Below, in pieces: positions 7,994 through 16,300 of a stretch of 64,000 nucleotides of DNA. Position numbers and translations under genes: made by a program. The notes beneath the pieces were generated by a model that was not told where the DNA came from, did not search any database, and saw only the letters and a list, made by a program, of their open reading frames with translations. This DNA comes from Stigmatella aurantiaca DW4/3-1 (GTDB lineage: Bacteria; Myxococcota; Myxococcia; Myxococcales; Myxococcaceae). Every line of letters begins with the position of its first letter. Position 1 is the first letter of the stretch. Where the stretch lies: assembly GCF_000165485.1 (NCBI RefSeq), contig NC_014623.1:4111501-4175500 (forward strand), written 5' to 3'.

Positions 7994-9178
7994 ATGGAAG
8001 GCCTGACCGGGCCGCACGCCATGACCCCCTCTGATCTTCCCGCGGTGCTCTACTGTGATGACGACGCCCTGAACCTGCGGGTGTTCGAAGCCAACTTCGG
8101 GCAGCGCTTCCGCATTCTGCGTTGCTCTTCACCCAATGAAGCACTGACCGTGCTGGAGCAGCGGCGCGGAGACATCGGGGTGGTCATCTCCGATCAGCGC
8201 ATGCCTGGCATGAGCGGCGTGGAGCTGCTGGAGCGTGCGCGCACGCTGGCGCCGGATGCCAAGCGCATGCTCGTCACGGCCTACGCGGATCTCCAGGCCG
8301 TGGTGGACGCGGTCAACCGCGGGCAGGTGACGCGCTACTTCGTCAAGCCGTGGGATCGCGCGGAGATGCTCGCCGCGCTCGACGATGCCCTGAAGATTGC
8401 GCGGTTGGAGCTGAAGATCCGCCAGGTCGAGGGCCGGATGATGAAGGCCGAGCGCCTGGCCACGCTGGGGCAGGTGACGGCCTGCATTGCCCACGAGCTG
8501 ATGGGGCCGGTGGGTTATCTCTCGCAGAACGTGGTCTCGCTGCGCCGGGACATCGAGCAGATCATCTCCTACGTGAACAAGCACCTGGAGGAGGACCCGC
8601 ATCCGTCGGTGGCGGAGACGGTGAAGGATCTGCCCTCGCTCATTGGAGATCTCGCCACGGGCACCGAGCACCTGCGGCAGGTGGCCAATGGCCTGAAGGC
8701 CCAGGCGCGCGGTGACGAGACGGAGCAAGCGGCGGAGGTGTCCGAGGTGGTCTCCTTCGCGGTGAAGCTGGCGCGCGCGGAGGTGCGGGATCGCGCCCGG
8801 CTCACCAGCAGCGGGGAGCCGGTCCGCGTGTTGTTCGGCCCGGTGAAGCTCTGCCAGGTGCTGCTGAACCTCATCGTCAATGCCGCTCAGGCCATGGAAG
8901 GCGTCCAGCGGACGGGCCGCATCGACGTGCGGTGGGCGCAGCAGGACCGTTGGGTCACCATCACCGTCGCGGACAACGGCTGCGGCATTCCCGTGGAGCT
9001 TCAGGAGAAGGTCTTCCAGCCCCTTTTCACCACCAAACCCGTGGGGATTGGCACCGGGCTGGGGTTGTCCATCTGCAAGGAGCTGGTGACGCAGTACGGG
9101 GGCAAGCTTCAGCTCTCCTCCGTGCCCGGCGAGGGGACGGAGATCAACATCACGGTCCTCCGGGCGCCGATGCCTTGA
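7994..9178 (+). CDS. Receiver-histidine kinase hybrid with N-terminal receiver
   Basis: 394 residues. Residues about 16-135 are a receiver domain: acidic pocket D22-D24, phospho-acceptor D67 in V-I-S-D-Q-R-M-P-G, and Lys in F-V-K-P-W. A coiled linker (135-158) leads to a HisKA domain with H167 in A-C-I-A-H-E-L. The HATPase domain has the N box L-N-L-I-V-N-A-A-Q-A (N296), the G1 box V-A-D-N-G-C-G-I-P and the G2 box G-T-G-L-G-L-S-I-C-K. There is no membrane segment or PAS domain, so it is cytosolic and likely takes its input by phosphorylation of its own receiver. The first ATG is used; M10 is an alternative. Its end overlaps the convergent gene at 9150 by 29 bases. Confidence 0.88.
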   Translation: MEGLTGPHAMTPSDLPAVLYCDDDALNLRVFEANFGQRFRILRCSSPNEALTVLEQRRGDIGVVISDQRMPGMSGVELLERARTLAPDAKRMLVTAYADLQAVVDAVNRGQVTRYFVKPWDRAEMLAALDDALKIARLELKIRQVEGRMMKAERLATLGQVTACIAHELMGPVGYLSQNVVSLRRDIEQIISYVNKHLEEDPHPSVAETVKDLPSLIGDLATGTEHLRQVANGLKAQARGDETEQAAEVSEVVSFAVKLARAEVRDRARLTSSGEPVRVLFGPVKLCQVLLNLIVNAAQAMEGVQRTGRIDVRWAQQDRWVTITVADNGCGIPVELQEKVFQPLFTTKPVGIGTGLGLSICKELVTQYGGKLQLSSVPGEGTEINITVLRAPMP

Positions 9179-9734
9179 GGCCGAAGGCGTTGCGGAGCAT
9201 CCGGGAGACGCGGCGGAGCGTCTCCTCCTCGGACTCGAGGATGTGCTCCACCAGCGCGGCCTGCCGCGAGGGCTGCTCGGGTGTAACGCGCCACGCCACG
9301 AGCAGGGCTCGGCGGCCCGACGCAGGGCGGTGCACCACCTCCACCGATGTGACATCATCGAAGGGGATGACCTGGGTGCGTGTGGTCCCGGGAGCCCAGG
9401 TCAAGTGTTCCAGCCGGAGGGTTTCCGAGCGGAAGTGAAGGACGAAGCGCCGCCGTGCCAGCCGCCCCTCGAGCCGGAGCCCGAGCCCCACGCAGGCGCC
9501 GGCCAGCAGCCCCCAGGCGATGGGGGCCCCCAGGTGGGAGGGGGCGCTGAGCAGGGTGCCCAGACTGCCCAGGGCACACAGGGCCGCCAGCAGCAGGCAC
9601 AGCTCGGGCAGCAGGCGCCGGGGCCAGGAGGGGGGTCGGGATTCTCCCACCATCCGCCCCTCGTCGTAGCGCAGGGAGACGTCCCCCAGCCGGGGGGGGA
9701 TGCGGTTTTCCTCCAGGGCGTCGGCGAAACTCAC
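9150..9734 (-). CDS. Hypothetical membrane protein with two hydrophobic segments
   Basis: 194 residues. Two hydrophobic helices (about 43-63, L-P-E-L-C-L-L-L-A-A-L; and about 70-90, A-W-G-L-L-A-G-A-C-V-G-L) form a hairpin. A soluble C-terminal domain follows, with beta-like segments F-V-L-H-F-R-S-E-T-L-R-L and I-P-F-D-D-V-T-S-V-E-V-V that recall PH-like membrane-associated domains, but this is only a shape resemblance. The gene end overlaps the convergent kinase by 29 bases. Function unknown. Confidence 0.75.
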   Translation of the reverse strand: MSFADALEENRIPPRLGDVSLRYDEGRMVGESRPPSWPRRLLPELCLLLAALCALGSLGTLLSAPSHLGAPIAWGLLAGACVGLGLRLEGRLARRRFVLHFRSETLRLEHLTWAPGTTRTQVIPFDDVTSVEVVHRPASGRRALLVAWRVTPEQPSRQAALVEHILESEEETLRRVSRMLRNAFGLKASAPGGP

Positions 9735-9802
9735 CCCCTCAGAATAAGACGTATCGCCTCACCGCTCGAAGTTACCCGCGAGCTGTGAGATCCTGGCTCG
9801 GC

Positions 9803-10774
9803 ATGGATTTGCCGTTCGAGATCGAGGAGGAGGATGAGCAAGGTGGCGGCGGGACGCTCGCCTCGACCGTTTTGCTGGTGGACGATGAGCTCGTGGTGCT
9901 CGACATCTGCACCCGGCTGTTGTCTCGCGAGCCGGACTTGCTGATCACCCAGGCCACCAGCGCCGAGGAGGCGTTGCCCCTGTTGCGTGCCCAGCGCTTC
10001 GACGTGCTGGTCACGGACAAGAACCTGCCCCAGATGAGCGGCATCGAGCTCATCGCCGCGGCCCGGCACCTCCAGCCGTCCCTCGAGGCGATGATGATCA
10101 CCGGCTACGCCAGCTCGGAGTCCGTCATCGCCGCCTTCGCCGCCGGCGCGAGCGACTACATCCTCAAGCCCTTCGATGATCTCCGGGTGCTGCGTGCCAA
10201 GGTGCGCGCCGCGCTCGAGCGTCGCACCGAGCGCATCCGGGGCCGGGAGCAGGCCCGCCACGTGGCCCGGCAGGCCTCGGCGCTCATTCAGGCCGGGAAA
10301 GATGCCCCGGAGCCCGCGCACCAGGCGCTGGAAGACGAGCTGCGCAACTACGAGCAGGCCGTGCAGAACGGCGCGATGAGTGGGCACGTGGCCGTGGTGG
10401 GCAGCAAGGAAGCCGTGGAGTTGCTGCGCGCGGAGGGGTTCGAGGTGGCGAGCTTCCCGCCGGAGCCCGAGGCCCTGGAGAGCGCCGACGTCGTCATCCT
10501 GGAGACGGGCGAGCCCCAGTGGCGGGTGCTGGCCGAGCACCTCCAGTCCCGCCCGCCGGACTTGTTGCTGCTGTCCAGTCCCCAGGCGGACCTCGCGGAC
10601 CTGCTGGAGGCCATCGGCTTGCGGTTGGATCTCGTGGGCTTCGGCGCGTCTTCCACGACGCAGGGTTTGCCGGACCGGCTGCGGATGGTGCTGTTGCGCC
10701 GCTGTATCCAGCGGGCCCAGGATCGCCTCGCCACCGCCCTGGCCGCCTTCCACCAGAGCATTCCCGGCCGCTGA
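9803..10774 (+). CDS. Response regulator with unusual C-terminal domain
   Basis: 323 residues from ATG 9803; a GTG at 9785 is also in frame. After an acidic start (M-D-L-P-F-E-I-E-E-E-D-E) comes a complete receiver domain (about 21-140): D27/D28, acceptor D72 in V-T-D-K-N-L-P, Thr in M-I-T-G-Y, and Lys in I-L-K-P-F-D. A helical linker (about 145-185) leads to a domain of about 130 residues with alternating hydrophobic strands (H-V-A-V-V-G, D-V-V-I-L-E-T, L-L-L-L-S-S) that looks like a second, receiver-like fold without the acceptor Asp. No DNA-binding or enzymatic output is visible, so it probably acts by protein contact. It ends 52 bases before the tRNA terminator hairpin. Confidence 0.85.
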   Translation: MDLPFEIEEEDEQGGGGTLASTVLLVDDELVVLDICTRLLSREPDLLITQATSAEEALPLLRAQRFDVLVTDKNLPQMSGIELIAAARHLQPSLEAMMITGYASSESVIAAFAAGASDYILKPFDDLRVLRAKVRAALERRTERIRGREQARHVARQASALIQAGKDAPEPAHQALEDELRNYEQAVQNGAMSGHVAVVGSKEAVELLRAEGFEVASFPPEPEALESADVVILETGEPQWRVLAEHLQSRPPDLLLLSSPQADLADLLEAIGLRLDLVGFGASSTTQGLPDRLRMVLLRRCIQRAQDRLATALAAFHQSIPGR

Positions 10775-10825
10775 GCCCCCGGCGGGGGGCTCCCCCGCGC
10801 GGGGCGCGGCACCCGCAAAAGCGAA

Positions 10826-10855
10826 ACGCCCGCCCTCCAAGAGGAGAGCGGGCGT
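10826..10855 (-). terminator. Terminator of the tRNA-Gln/tRNA-Glu transcript
   Basis: On the minus strand ACGCCCGC pairs with GCGGGCGT, extended by a further 4 bp after one mismatch, with a 4-base loop; the sequence after it is TTTCGCTTTTG. It lies 6 bases past the 3' end of tRNA-Glu. The plus-strand side has no T run, so it serves the tRNAs. Confidence 0.75.
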
Positions 10856-10860
10856 CTCAG

Positions 10861-10932
10861 TGACCCTGCCGGGATTCGAACCCGAGTTTGTGCCGTGAGA
10901 GGGCACCGTCCTAACCACTAGACGACAGGGCC
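10861..10932 (-). tRNA. tRNA-Glu (anticodon CTC)
   Basis: Acceptor stem GGCCCTG/CAGGGTC with one G-T pair, discriminator A, D arm GTCTAGTGGTTAGGAC, anticodon stem GTGCC/GGCAC with loop CTCTCAC giving CTC, and T loop TTCGAAT. CCA is not encoded. It follows tRNA-Gln on the same strand after 59 bases. Confidence 0.95.
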
Positions 10933-10991
10933 GTCTTTGCTGCGACCTCAACTACCGCTTCGGTCATCTCACGTCAACCGAAGTTTTCAAG

Positions 10992-11062
10992 CTGGGGAAC
11001 TAGGATTCGAACCTAGATAAGCAGAGTCAGAGTCTGCTGTCCTGCCGTTAGACGATTCCCCA
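10992..11062 (-). tRNA. tRNA-Gln (anticodon CTG)
   Basis: Acceptor stem TGGGGAA/TTCCCCA with discriminator G, as in other bacterial tRNA-Gln; anticodon stem GCAGA/TCTGC with loop CTCTGAC giving CTG; T loop TTCGAAT. CCA is not encoded. First gene of the two-tRNA transcript. Confidence 0.95.
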
Positions 11063-11128
11063 AAAACCACTGTGCTGCGTGCCGCCGACTGCGAGCCCTC
11101 ACTACCACAACTGCCGGGGCCTCGTGAA

Positions 11129-11521
11129 CTACCGAGTTTTCTTTCCCGGCTTCACTTCCGGCGCCTTCTTGGCGGGCTTCGCCGCAGGCTGCGCCGGCAC
11201 GATATAGATGCGAACTTCCTCGTTCGCCTCATAAATGTTCAGCCCCTCGAAATTCTTCCCCGAGGGGTTGACGATGTGAACCGCCTTCACGCCCGGCTGG
11301 TTGACGATCGCCTTCCGCGAGAACGTCCCCGCGGGATAGACCGTCCGGTAGTACTTCAGGGTCTCCTCGTAATCCCCAGGAGCCCGATACCGGTTTTCGC
11401 CCACCTTCCGGGAGCCGTCGGGGAGCTGGGCTCCGTTGACGACCTCCGCCTCCGCCACCGTCACGCCGAGGGCCGCGACAGCCACCCAAAGCGGGCGCGC
11501 CTTATAAAAACACCGGGTCAT
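11129..11521 (-). CDS. Small exported hypothetical protein
   Basis: 130 residues from ATG 11521 (M-T-R-C-F-Y-K-A-R). The start gives a basic N-terminus, a hydrophobic core L-W-V-A-V-A-A-L-G-V-T-V and a cleavage-like A-E-A, i.e. a Sec signal peptide. The mature part (about 105 residues) is a compact alpha/beta domain with Y-E-E-T-L-K-Y-Y-R-T-V-Y and I-Y-E-A-N-E-E-V-R-I-Y-I-V, followed by a Lys/Pro/Ala tail (K-P-A-K-K-A-P-E-V-K-P-G-K-K) that may bind polyanions. Family not recognised. It sits between gltX and the tRNA pair on the same strand. Confidence 0.7.
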   Translation of the reverse strand: MTRCFYKARPLWVAVAALGVTVAEAEVVNGAQLPDGSRKVGENRYRAPGDYEETLKYYRTVYPAGTFSRKAIVNQPGVKAVHIVNPSGKNFEGLNIYEANEEVRIYIVPAQPAAKPAKKAPEVKPGKKTR

Positions 11522-11605
11522 CCTGTCAAGCGCTCGTGCCATCGGTGGACACCATAGGGCCCCTGTCCAGCGGCGTCCACCGCCTTCTCGGAGGCCCTGT
11601 ACGCC

Positions 11606-13036
11606 TCAGCTCCGGGCCAGTGCGGCATCCAAGCGCCGCAGCGCCTCCTCTTTGCCCAGGAGCTGGAGGGTCTCGCCGATCCCCGGGCTCGTGGTGTTCC
11701 CGGTCACCGCCACGCGGACGGGCTGGGCCACCTTGCCCATGCCCACGCCGGCCCGCTCGCTCACGGTTTTGATCACCGCGTCCAGCGCGGCCACCGACCA
11801 GTCGGGCAGGGCAGCGATCTCCTCCCGGACCTGTCGCAGCAGGGCCAGGGAGTCGGCCGTGAGGTGCTTGGCGGCGGCCTTCTCGTCGAGCGTCACGCCC
11901 TGCTTCAAGTAGGGCAGGGCCATGGTGGCCATCTCCACCAGCGTCTTGGCGCGCTCGCGGAAGGCGAGCACGAACCGCTCCAGGCGCACGTCGTCGGGGG
12001 CCAGCGTCTGCCCCTGCTGCGCGAGGAAGGGCGCCAACCGGCCGGCGACGTCCGAAGGGGGCAGCGTCTTCAGGTAGTGCTGGTTGAGCCACAGCAGCTT
12101 GTCCGGGTTCCAGACGCCGGAGGTGGAGCCCACGTCCTTGAAGTCGAACCACTCGATCATCTGCTCGCGCGAGATGACCTCCTCGTTGCCGTGGCTCCAG
12201 CCCAGGCGGATGACGAAGTTGAGCAGGGCCTCGGGCAGGATGCCGTTGGCCTTGTGCAGCATCACGTCCGCTTCCTTGTGCTTGCGCTTGGAGAGCTTCT
12301 CGCGGTCCGGCCCCAGGATGAGCGGCAGGTGGGCGAAGCGGGGGGGCTCCCAGCCCAGCGCCTGGTAGAGCATCAGCTGTGGGAAGGTGGAGTTGACGTG
12401 CTCCTGCCCGCGCGACACCACGGTGATGTCCATCAGGTGGTCATCGATGACGCAGCCGTAGTTGTAGAGGGGGATGCCGTCCCCGCGCAGCATGACCCAG
12501 TCGTCCAGGTCCGAATACTCCTTGGTGATCTTCCCGAGCACCAGGTCATCGAAGGACACGGAGCCCTCCACCGAGGGCATCTTGAAGCGCACGACGGAGG
12601 GGCGGCCCTCGGGGACGTCTTTGCGCTCGCGGCAGGTGCCCTCATATTTGTAGGCGCGGCCTTCCTTCTCGGCCTGGGCACGCCGCTCGCGGATCTCTTC
12701 CTGGGTGCAGTAGCAGCGGTACGCCTTGCCCGCGGCGATGAGCTGGTCGCAGTGGTCGCGGTACGTGTCCAAGCGCTGCGTCTGGAAGTAGGGCGCATGG
12801 GGGCCTTCCTTCTCGGGGCCCTCGTCCCAGCCGATGTCGAGCCACTTGAGGCCGTCCAGGATGGCCTTCAGCGACTCCGGCGTGGATCGCTCCAGATCCG
12901 TGTCCTCGATGCGCAGGATGAAAGTGCCGCCAAAGCGGCGCGCGTAGAGGTAGTTGAAGAGCGCCGTCCGGGCACCCCCAATGTGGAGGTACCCGGTCGG
13001 AGAAGGGGCGAAGCGGACACGAAGGGCGGAGGCCAT
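11606..13036 (-). CDS. gltX: Glutamyl-tRNA synthetase
   Basis: Charges tRNA-Glu with glutamate in the cytoplasm. 476 residues, normal for the family. Class I signatures: P-S-P-T-G-Y-L-H-I-G-G (residues 11-21), the R-I-E-D-T-D motif near 42, a C-x-C with a later Cys (108, 110, 135) in the usual zinc region, and the KMSKS equivalent K-L-S-K-R at 247-251. The start ATG 13036 gives the standard N-terminus; the frame is open far upstream but that part is antisense to the gene at 13148. The tRNA-Glu gene lies 670 bp downstream on the same strand. Whether it also charges tRNA-Gln cannot be read by eye. Confidence 0.97.
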   Translation of the reverse strand: MASALRVRFAPSPTGYLHIGGARTALFNYLYARRFGGTFILRIEDTDLERSTPESLKAILDGLKWLDIGWDEGPEKEGPHAPYFQTQRLDTYRDHCDQLIAAGKAYRCYCTQEEIRERRAQAEKEGRAYKYEGTCRERKDVPEGRPSVVRFKMPSVEGSVSFDDLVLGKITKEYSDLDDWVMLRGDGIPLYNYGCVIDDHLMDITVVSRGQEHVNSTFPQLMLYQALGWEPPRFAHLPLILGPDREKLSKRKHKEADVMLHKANGILPEALLNFVIRLGWSHGNEEVISREQMIEWFDFKDVGSTSGVWNPDKLLWLNQHYLKTLPPSDVAGRLAPFLAQQGQTLAPDDVRLERFVLAFRERAKTLVEMATMALPYLKQGVTLDEKAAAKHLTADSLALLRQVREEIAALPDWSVAALDAVIKTVSERAGVGMGKVAQPVRVAVTGNTTSPGIGETLQLLGKEEALRRLDAALARS

Positions 13037-13147
13037 AGGCAGGAGGCGCGGGATAGCAAGGCGGCGCAGGGTGGTCAACGCGGCGGCCTCAAGAGCCGCG
13101 CACAACAAGAATTCATGAGTTAGACTGAAGGATACCGAGGTGCCTCC

Positions 13148-13735
13148 ATGAAAATGCCTTTTGCGCTCCGAGCGCTCCTGACCGCTGCCTGGTTGTTCGG
13201 GGTGCCAGCGTCCGCTTCCACGATGCTCAAGCTGGATCTCACGGCGCTCTCCCACACCTCCGACGCCGTCGTGCACGGGACGGTGCGCCGGGTGGAGAGC
13301 CGGTGGAGCCGAGACCACCGCCGCATCCTCACCGATGTGGAAATCGAGGTGTCCGAGTCCCTCAAGGGGCAGCCCGGCAGCACCGTGCTCCTCATCCAGC
13401 CCGGCGGCCGGGTCGGGGACATCGGGCAGGTGGTGAGCGGCATGGCCTCCTTCACCCAGGGAGAGGAAGTCGTCGTCTTCCTGGAGCGCCGGGGCGCCCG
13501 GGCCTTCGGGCTGGTGGGAATGTCCCAGGGCAAATACGAGGTGCGCCGCGCCCAGGACACCCACTCCGTTCTCGCGGTGCCCGCGGTCAAGGATGTGCAC
13601 CTGCTGGACCCGGAGACGCGCCAGCCCACCGCCCTCGAGCCGCGGACGACGACACTCGATGAGTTGAAGGCCGCCATTCGTGCCGCCCTTCAGCAGCCCA
13701 AGCCCACCGGGGCGGCGCAGGAGTCCCGCCCGTGA
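13148..13735 (+). CDS. Exported hypothetical protein, first gene of a protease operon
   Basis: 195 residues with a clear signal peptide (M-K-M-P-F-A-L-R-A-L-L-T-A-A-W-L-F-G, cleavage near P-A-S-A-S). The mature protein is beta-rich with H-G-T-V-R-R-V-E-S-R-W and D-V-E-I-E-V-S-E-S-L-K-G-Q-P-G, a pattern seen in exported proteins that sit next to metzincin-like proteases in myxobacteria, though I do not know a named family. Its stop overlaps the start of the next gene (GTGA at 13732-13735), so translation is probably coupled. Confidence 0.8.
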   Translation: MKMPFALRALLTAAWLFGVPASASTMLKLDLTALSHTSDAVVHGTVRRVESRWSRDHRRILTDVEIEVSESLKGQPGSTVLLIQPGGRVGDIGQVVSGMASFTQGEEVVVFLERRGARAFGLVGMSQGKYEVRRAQDTHSVLAVPAVKDVHLLDPETRQPTALEPRTTTLDELKAAIRAALQQPKPTGAAQESRP

Positions 13736-14640
13736 CGACGATCGCCGCGTTGTTGCTGACCTTGTCGATGGGGCAGACGGTGGACCCCTACGTGCGCAGC
13801 CGGGTCGAGGCGGGAGACCGGTCCACCCAGTGCCTGTTCTGGACGGTGCCGCGCATCACTTGGAACCAGAGCACCCTGGGCAACCCGGGGACGCAGCCCG
13901 CGGGGTCCGAGTTCGAGGCGGTCCGCCGCTCGTTCCAGAGCTGGCAGGATGTCTTCTCCTCGTGCGGAAACATCACCTTCGAGGAGGGTCCACGGGTGGC
14001 GGACCGCGACGTCGGCTACGTGAGCAAGGGGGAGAACCGCAACCTCGTGCTCTTCCGCACGCGGCAGTGCACGGTGGGCAGCGTCGTCCCCGCGGAGGAT
14101 CCGTGCTGGGAGGACGATGTCTGCGGCAACGTCTATGACTGCTGGAGCAACGGCAACGAGACCATCGCCGTCACCCTGACGACGTATGACGAGAACACCG
14201 GCATCATCTACGACTCGGACATCGAGCTGAACGCGGTGGTCTTCTCCTTCACCACGGCCGATGGCCCCCGGTGCACCCCGCCCCTCACCCAGGGGTGTGT
14301 GGCCACGGACATCCAGAACACCATGACGCATGAGATCGGCCACTTGGTGGGGCTGGATCACACGGACGCGCCGAACTCGACGATGAACCCGCGGGCGCCT
14401 CCGGGAGAGACGTCCAAGCGCACCATCGACGCGGGCTCCCGCGCCTTCGTCTGCGAGTCATACCCGAAGGGAGGGGTCAGCCAGAACTGCCTGCACCTCA
14501 CCACGGACCCGACGCTGGGGCGCAAGGCGGCCGGGGCCAGTGCGGGCGGCTGTGCCAGCGCGGGGGCCGAGGCATGGCTTCCCGCCCTGGCGGGGTGGGC
14601 CTTGCTCCGGGCCCGCCGCCGCAAGGAACCGCGCGCGTGA
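13732..14640 (+). CDS. Matrixin-like zinc metalloprotease with MYXO-CTERM tail (1)
   Basis: 302 residues. The metzincin motif H-E-I-G-H-L-V-G-L-D-H starts at H200, and N-S-T-M eight residues further is a likely Met-turn, so the zinc site is complete. The preceding domain has several conserved Cys pairs (C-W-E-D-D-V-C-G-N-V-Y-D-C-W) suited to an extracytoplasmic fold. The N-terminus is short but hydrophobic (T-T-I-A-A-L-L-L-T-L-S-M), a weak signal peptide. The C-terminus has the Gly-Cys, hydrophobic helix and Arg cluster (G-C-A-S ... W-A-L-L-R-A-R-R-R-K) of MYXO-CTERM surface-sorting tails. GTG start overlaps the previous stop. Substrate unknown. Confidence 0.88.
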   Translation: MTTIAALLLTLSMGQTVDPYVRSRVEAGDRSTQCLFWTVPRITWNQSTLGNPGTQPAGSEFEAVRRSFQSWQDVFSSCGNITFEEGPRVADRDVGYVSKGENRNLVLFRTRQCTVGSVVPAEDPCWEDDVCGNVYDCWSNGNETIAVTLTTYDENTGIIYDSDIELNAVVFSFTTADGPRCTPPLTQGCVATDIQNTMTHEIGHLVGLDHTDAPNSTMNPRAPPGETSKRTIDAGSRAFVCESYPKGGVSQNCLHLTTDPTLGRKAAGASAGGCASAGAEAWLPALAGWALLRARRRKEPRA

Positions 14641-15578
14641 GCCGGAGCCTGTGGCTCTTGCTGGGCATGCTGCTCGCCGCGCCTGCCGCGCGCGCGCAGT
14701 TCGACTACAGGCGCACCGTGGTTCCCGGCAAGCCGTTGTGCCTCGCGTGGCCCATCCGGGAGTATGTGTACCACCTGGACGCTGCGGGCAGCCTGTGGAC
14801 TCCGGGGGACACCGAGCTCACCGCGATCGAGGCCGCATTCGACTCCTGGCGGGCCCTGGCCGCCGGGTGCACGGACTACGTGTTCACGCGCGGACCCGAT
14901 GTCACGAACCCCTCGGTGGGTTACGACCAGAGCCATCCGGAGCTCAACCAGAACGTCATCACCTTCCGGGAGAGGCCCTGCTTCGAGGTGGTGCCTGAGA
15001 ATGACGTCTGCAAGGAAGACGACAGCTGTGGCAACGCCTACGCGTGCTGGGAGCACGGCTTCGCCACCATCGCGCTGACCACCACGACCTTCAGCTTCAA
15101 TACCGGTTATGCCCTGGACGCGGACATCGAGCTCAACGCGGCCCAGGCGGGTGGGGGGCCAGGGTTTCTCTTCACCACGGTGAGCAGCCCGCCCTGCCTG
15201 GGGGAGATCCTCCCCGAGTGCGTCGCCACGGACGTCCAGAACACGATGACCCATGAGATCGGCCACGTCGTGGGGCTGGACCATGTGTACTCGCTGTTGT
15301 CCACCATGGAGGCGACCGCGCCGGCTGGAGAGACGCACAAGCGCGTCATCGACGTCGGCTCCGGAGCGGGCTTCTGCCGCACGTATCCGCGGGGCCTGCC
15401 CCCGGCCCAGTGCGGGGAGCCCGTCGTGACGAACAAGCAGTTGTCCGCCCAGAGCACGGGCACGGGTTGCGCGGCGGCACCGGGGCCCTGGTGGGGAGGC
15501 GTGTGGCTGGGGGCGTGGGGGGCGATGGCCCTCCGCCGGCGGGCCCGGCGGCGAATCCGTGGACAGGGGAGCCTATGA
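14637..15578 (+). CDS. Matrixin-like zinc metalloprotease with MYXO-CTERM tail (2)
   Basis: 313 residues from GTG 14637, which overlaps the previous stop and yields a proper signal peptide (L-W-L-L-L-G-M-L-L-A-A-P-A-A-R-A-Q). It is a paralogue of the preceding gene: same D-D-S-C-G-N-A-Y-A-C-W segment, same V-A-T-D-V-Q-N-T-M-T-H-E-I-G-H lead-in, H-E-I-G-H-V-V-G-L-D-H from H206, then L-L-S-T-M. The tail G-C-A-A-A-P ... G-A-M-A-L-R-R-R-A-R-R-R is again MYXO-CTERM-like. The pair probably arose by tandem duplication. Confidence 0.88.
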   Translation: MSRSLWLLLGMLLAAPAARAQFDYRRTVVPGKPLCLAWPIREYVYHLDAAGSLWTPGDTELTAIEAAFDSWRALAAGCTDYVFTRGPDVTNPSVGYDQSHPELNQNVITFRERPCFEVVPENDVCKEDDSCGNAYACWEHGFATIALTTTTFSFNTGYALDADIELNAAQAGGGPGFLFTTVSSPPCLGEILPECVATDVQNTMTHEIGHVVGLDHVYSLLSTMEATAPAGETHKRVIDVGSGAGFCRTYPRGLPPAQCGEPVVTNKQLSAQSTGTGCAAAPGPWWGGVWLGAWGAMALRRRARRRIRGQGSL

Positions 15579-16294
15579 GCGTCGCGTTTTTCGATCTCGA
15601 CAAGACGCTGCTCGCGGTGAACTCCGCCTCGCTGTGGATCCGCCGCGAACTCGCCCTGGGTCACATCACCCGGTGGCAAGCCCTGCGGGCCAGCCTGTGG
15701 ATGGCCCGCTATCACCTGGGCTTCGTGTCCATGCAGGATGCGCTCCGGGCCGCGATCGGCCATCTGGCAGGCACCGAGGCCCTTCCCATCCAAAAGCGCA
15801 CCACCGCCTTCTATGAAGAGCAGGTCCGCCCGCTCTACCGCCCTGGGGCGCTTCTCGCCCTGGAGGATCACCGGAACGCCGGGGACCGGTTGGTGCTGCT
15901 GACCTCCTCGACGGGGTATCTCTCCGAGCTGGTCGCGCGGGATCTGCGCTTGGATGCGATCCTCTGCAACCGCTTCGAGGTGAACGCCGATGGCCTGCAC
16001 ACGGGCAAGCCTCTGGGCATCGTCTGTTTCGGAGAGGGCAAGCGCACCTGCGCGGAGGCCTACGCGAAAGAGGTGGGGGCGCCCCTGTCCTCGTGCTCCT
16101 TCTACACGGACTCCTACTCGGATCTGCCCGTGATGGAGGTGGTGGGAAAACCCGTGGCCGTCCATCCAGACCACCGGCTGCGGCGGGAAGCGCTCCGCAG
16201 GGGCTGGCCGGTGGTGGACTGGGGAGTGCCTCGCGGAGGCTCTCCCCTGAAGGGCGCCTCCGGGGCACCCCAGGCGGGCGCGAGCCCGAGGTGA
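15575..16294 (+). CDS. HAD-superfamily (subclass IB, SerB-like) hydrolase
   Basis: 239 residues. HAD motif I F-F-D-L-D-K-T-L-L at residues 5-13 gives the nucleophile Asp and the acid/base Asp; motif II is L-L-T-S-S-T-G; motif IV is F-Y-T-D-S-Y-S-D-L-P. The helical cap after motif I (S-A-S-L-W-I-R-R-E) is the pattern of the HAD-IB family related to phosphoserine phosphatase. Substrate unknown. ATG 15575 overlaps the previous stop (ATGA), so this cytosolic enzyme is the last gene of the protease operon, which is an odd pairing. Residues after about 215 form a Gly/Pro/Ala-rich tail. Confidence 0.88.
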   Translation: MSVAFFDLDKTLLAVNSASLWIRRELALGHITRWQALRASLWMARYHLGFVSMQDALRAAIGHLAGTEALPIQKRTTAFYEEQVRPLYRPGALLALEDHRNAGDRLVLLTSSTGYLSELVARDLRLDAILCNRFEVNADGLHTGKPLGIVCFGEGKRTCAEAYAKEVGAPLSSCSFYTDSYSDLPVMEVVGKPVAVHPDHRLRREALRRGWPVVDWGVPRGGSPLKGASGAPQAGASPR

Positions 16295-16300
16295 GGCGGC

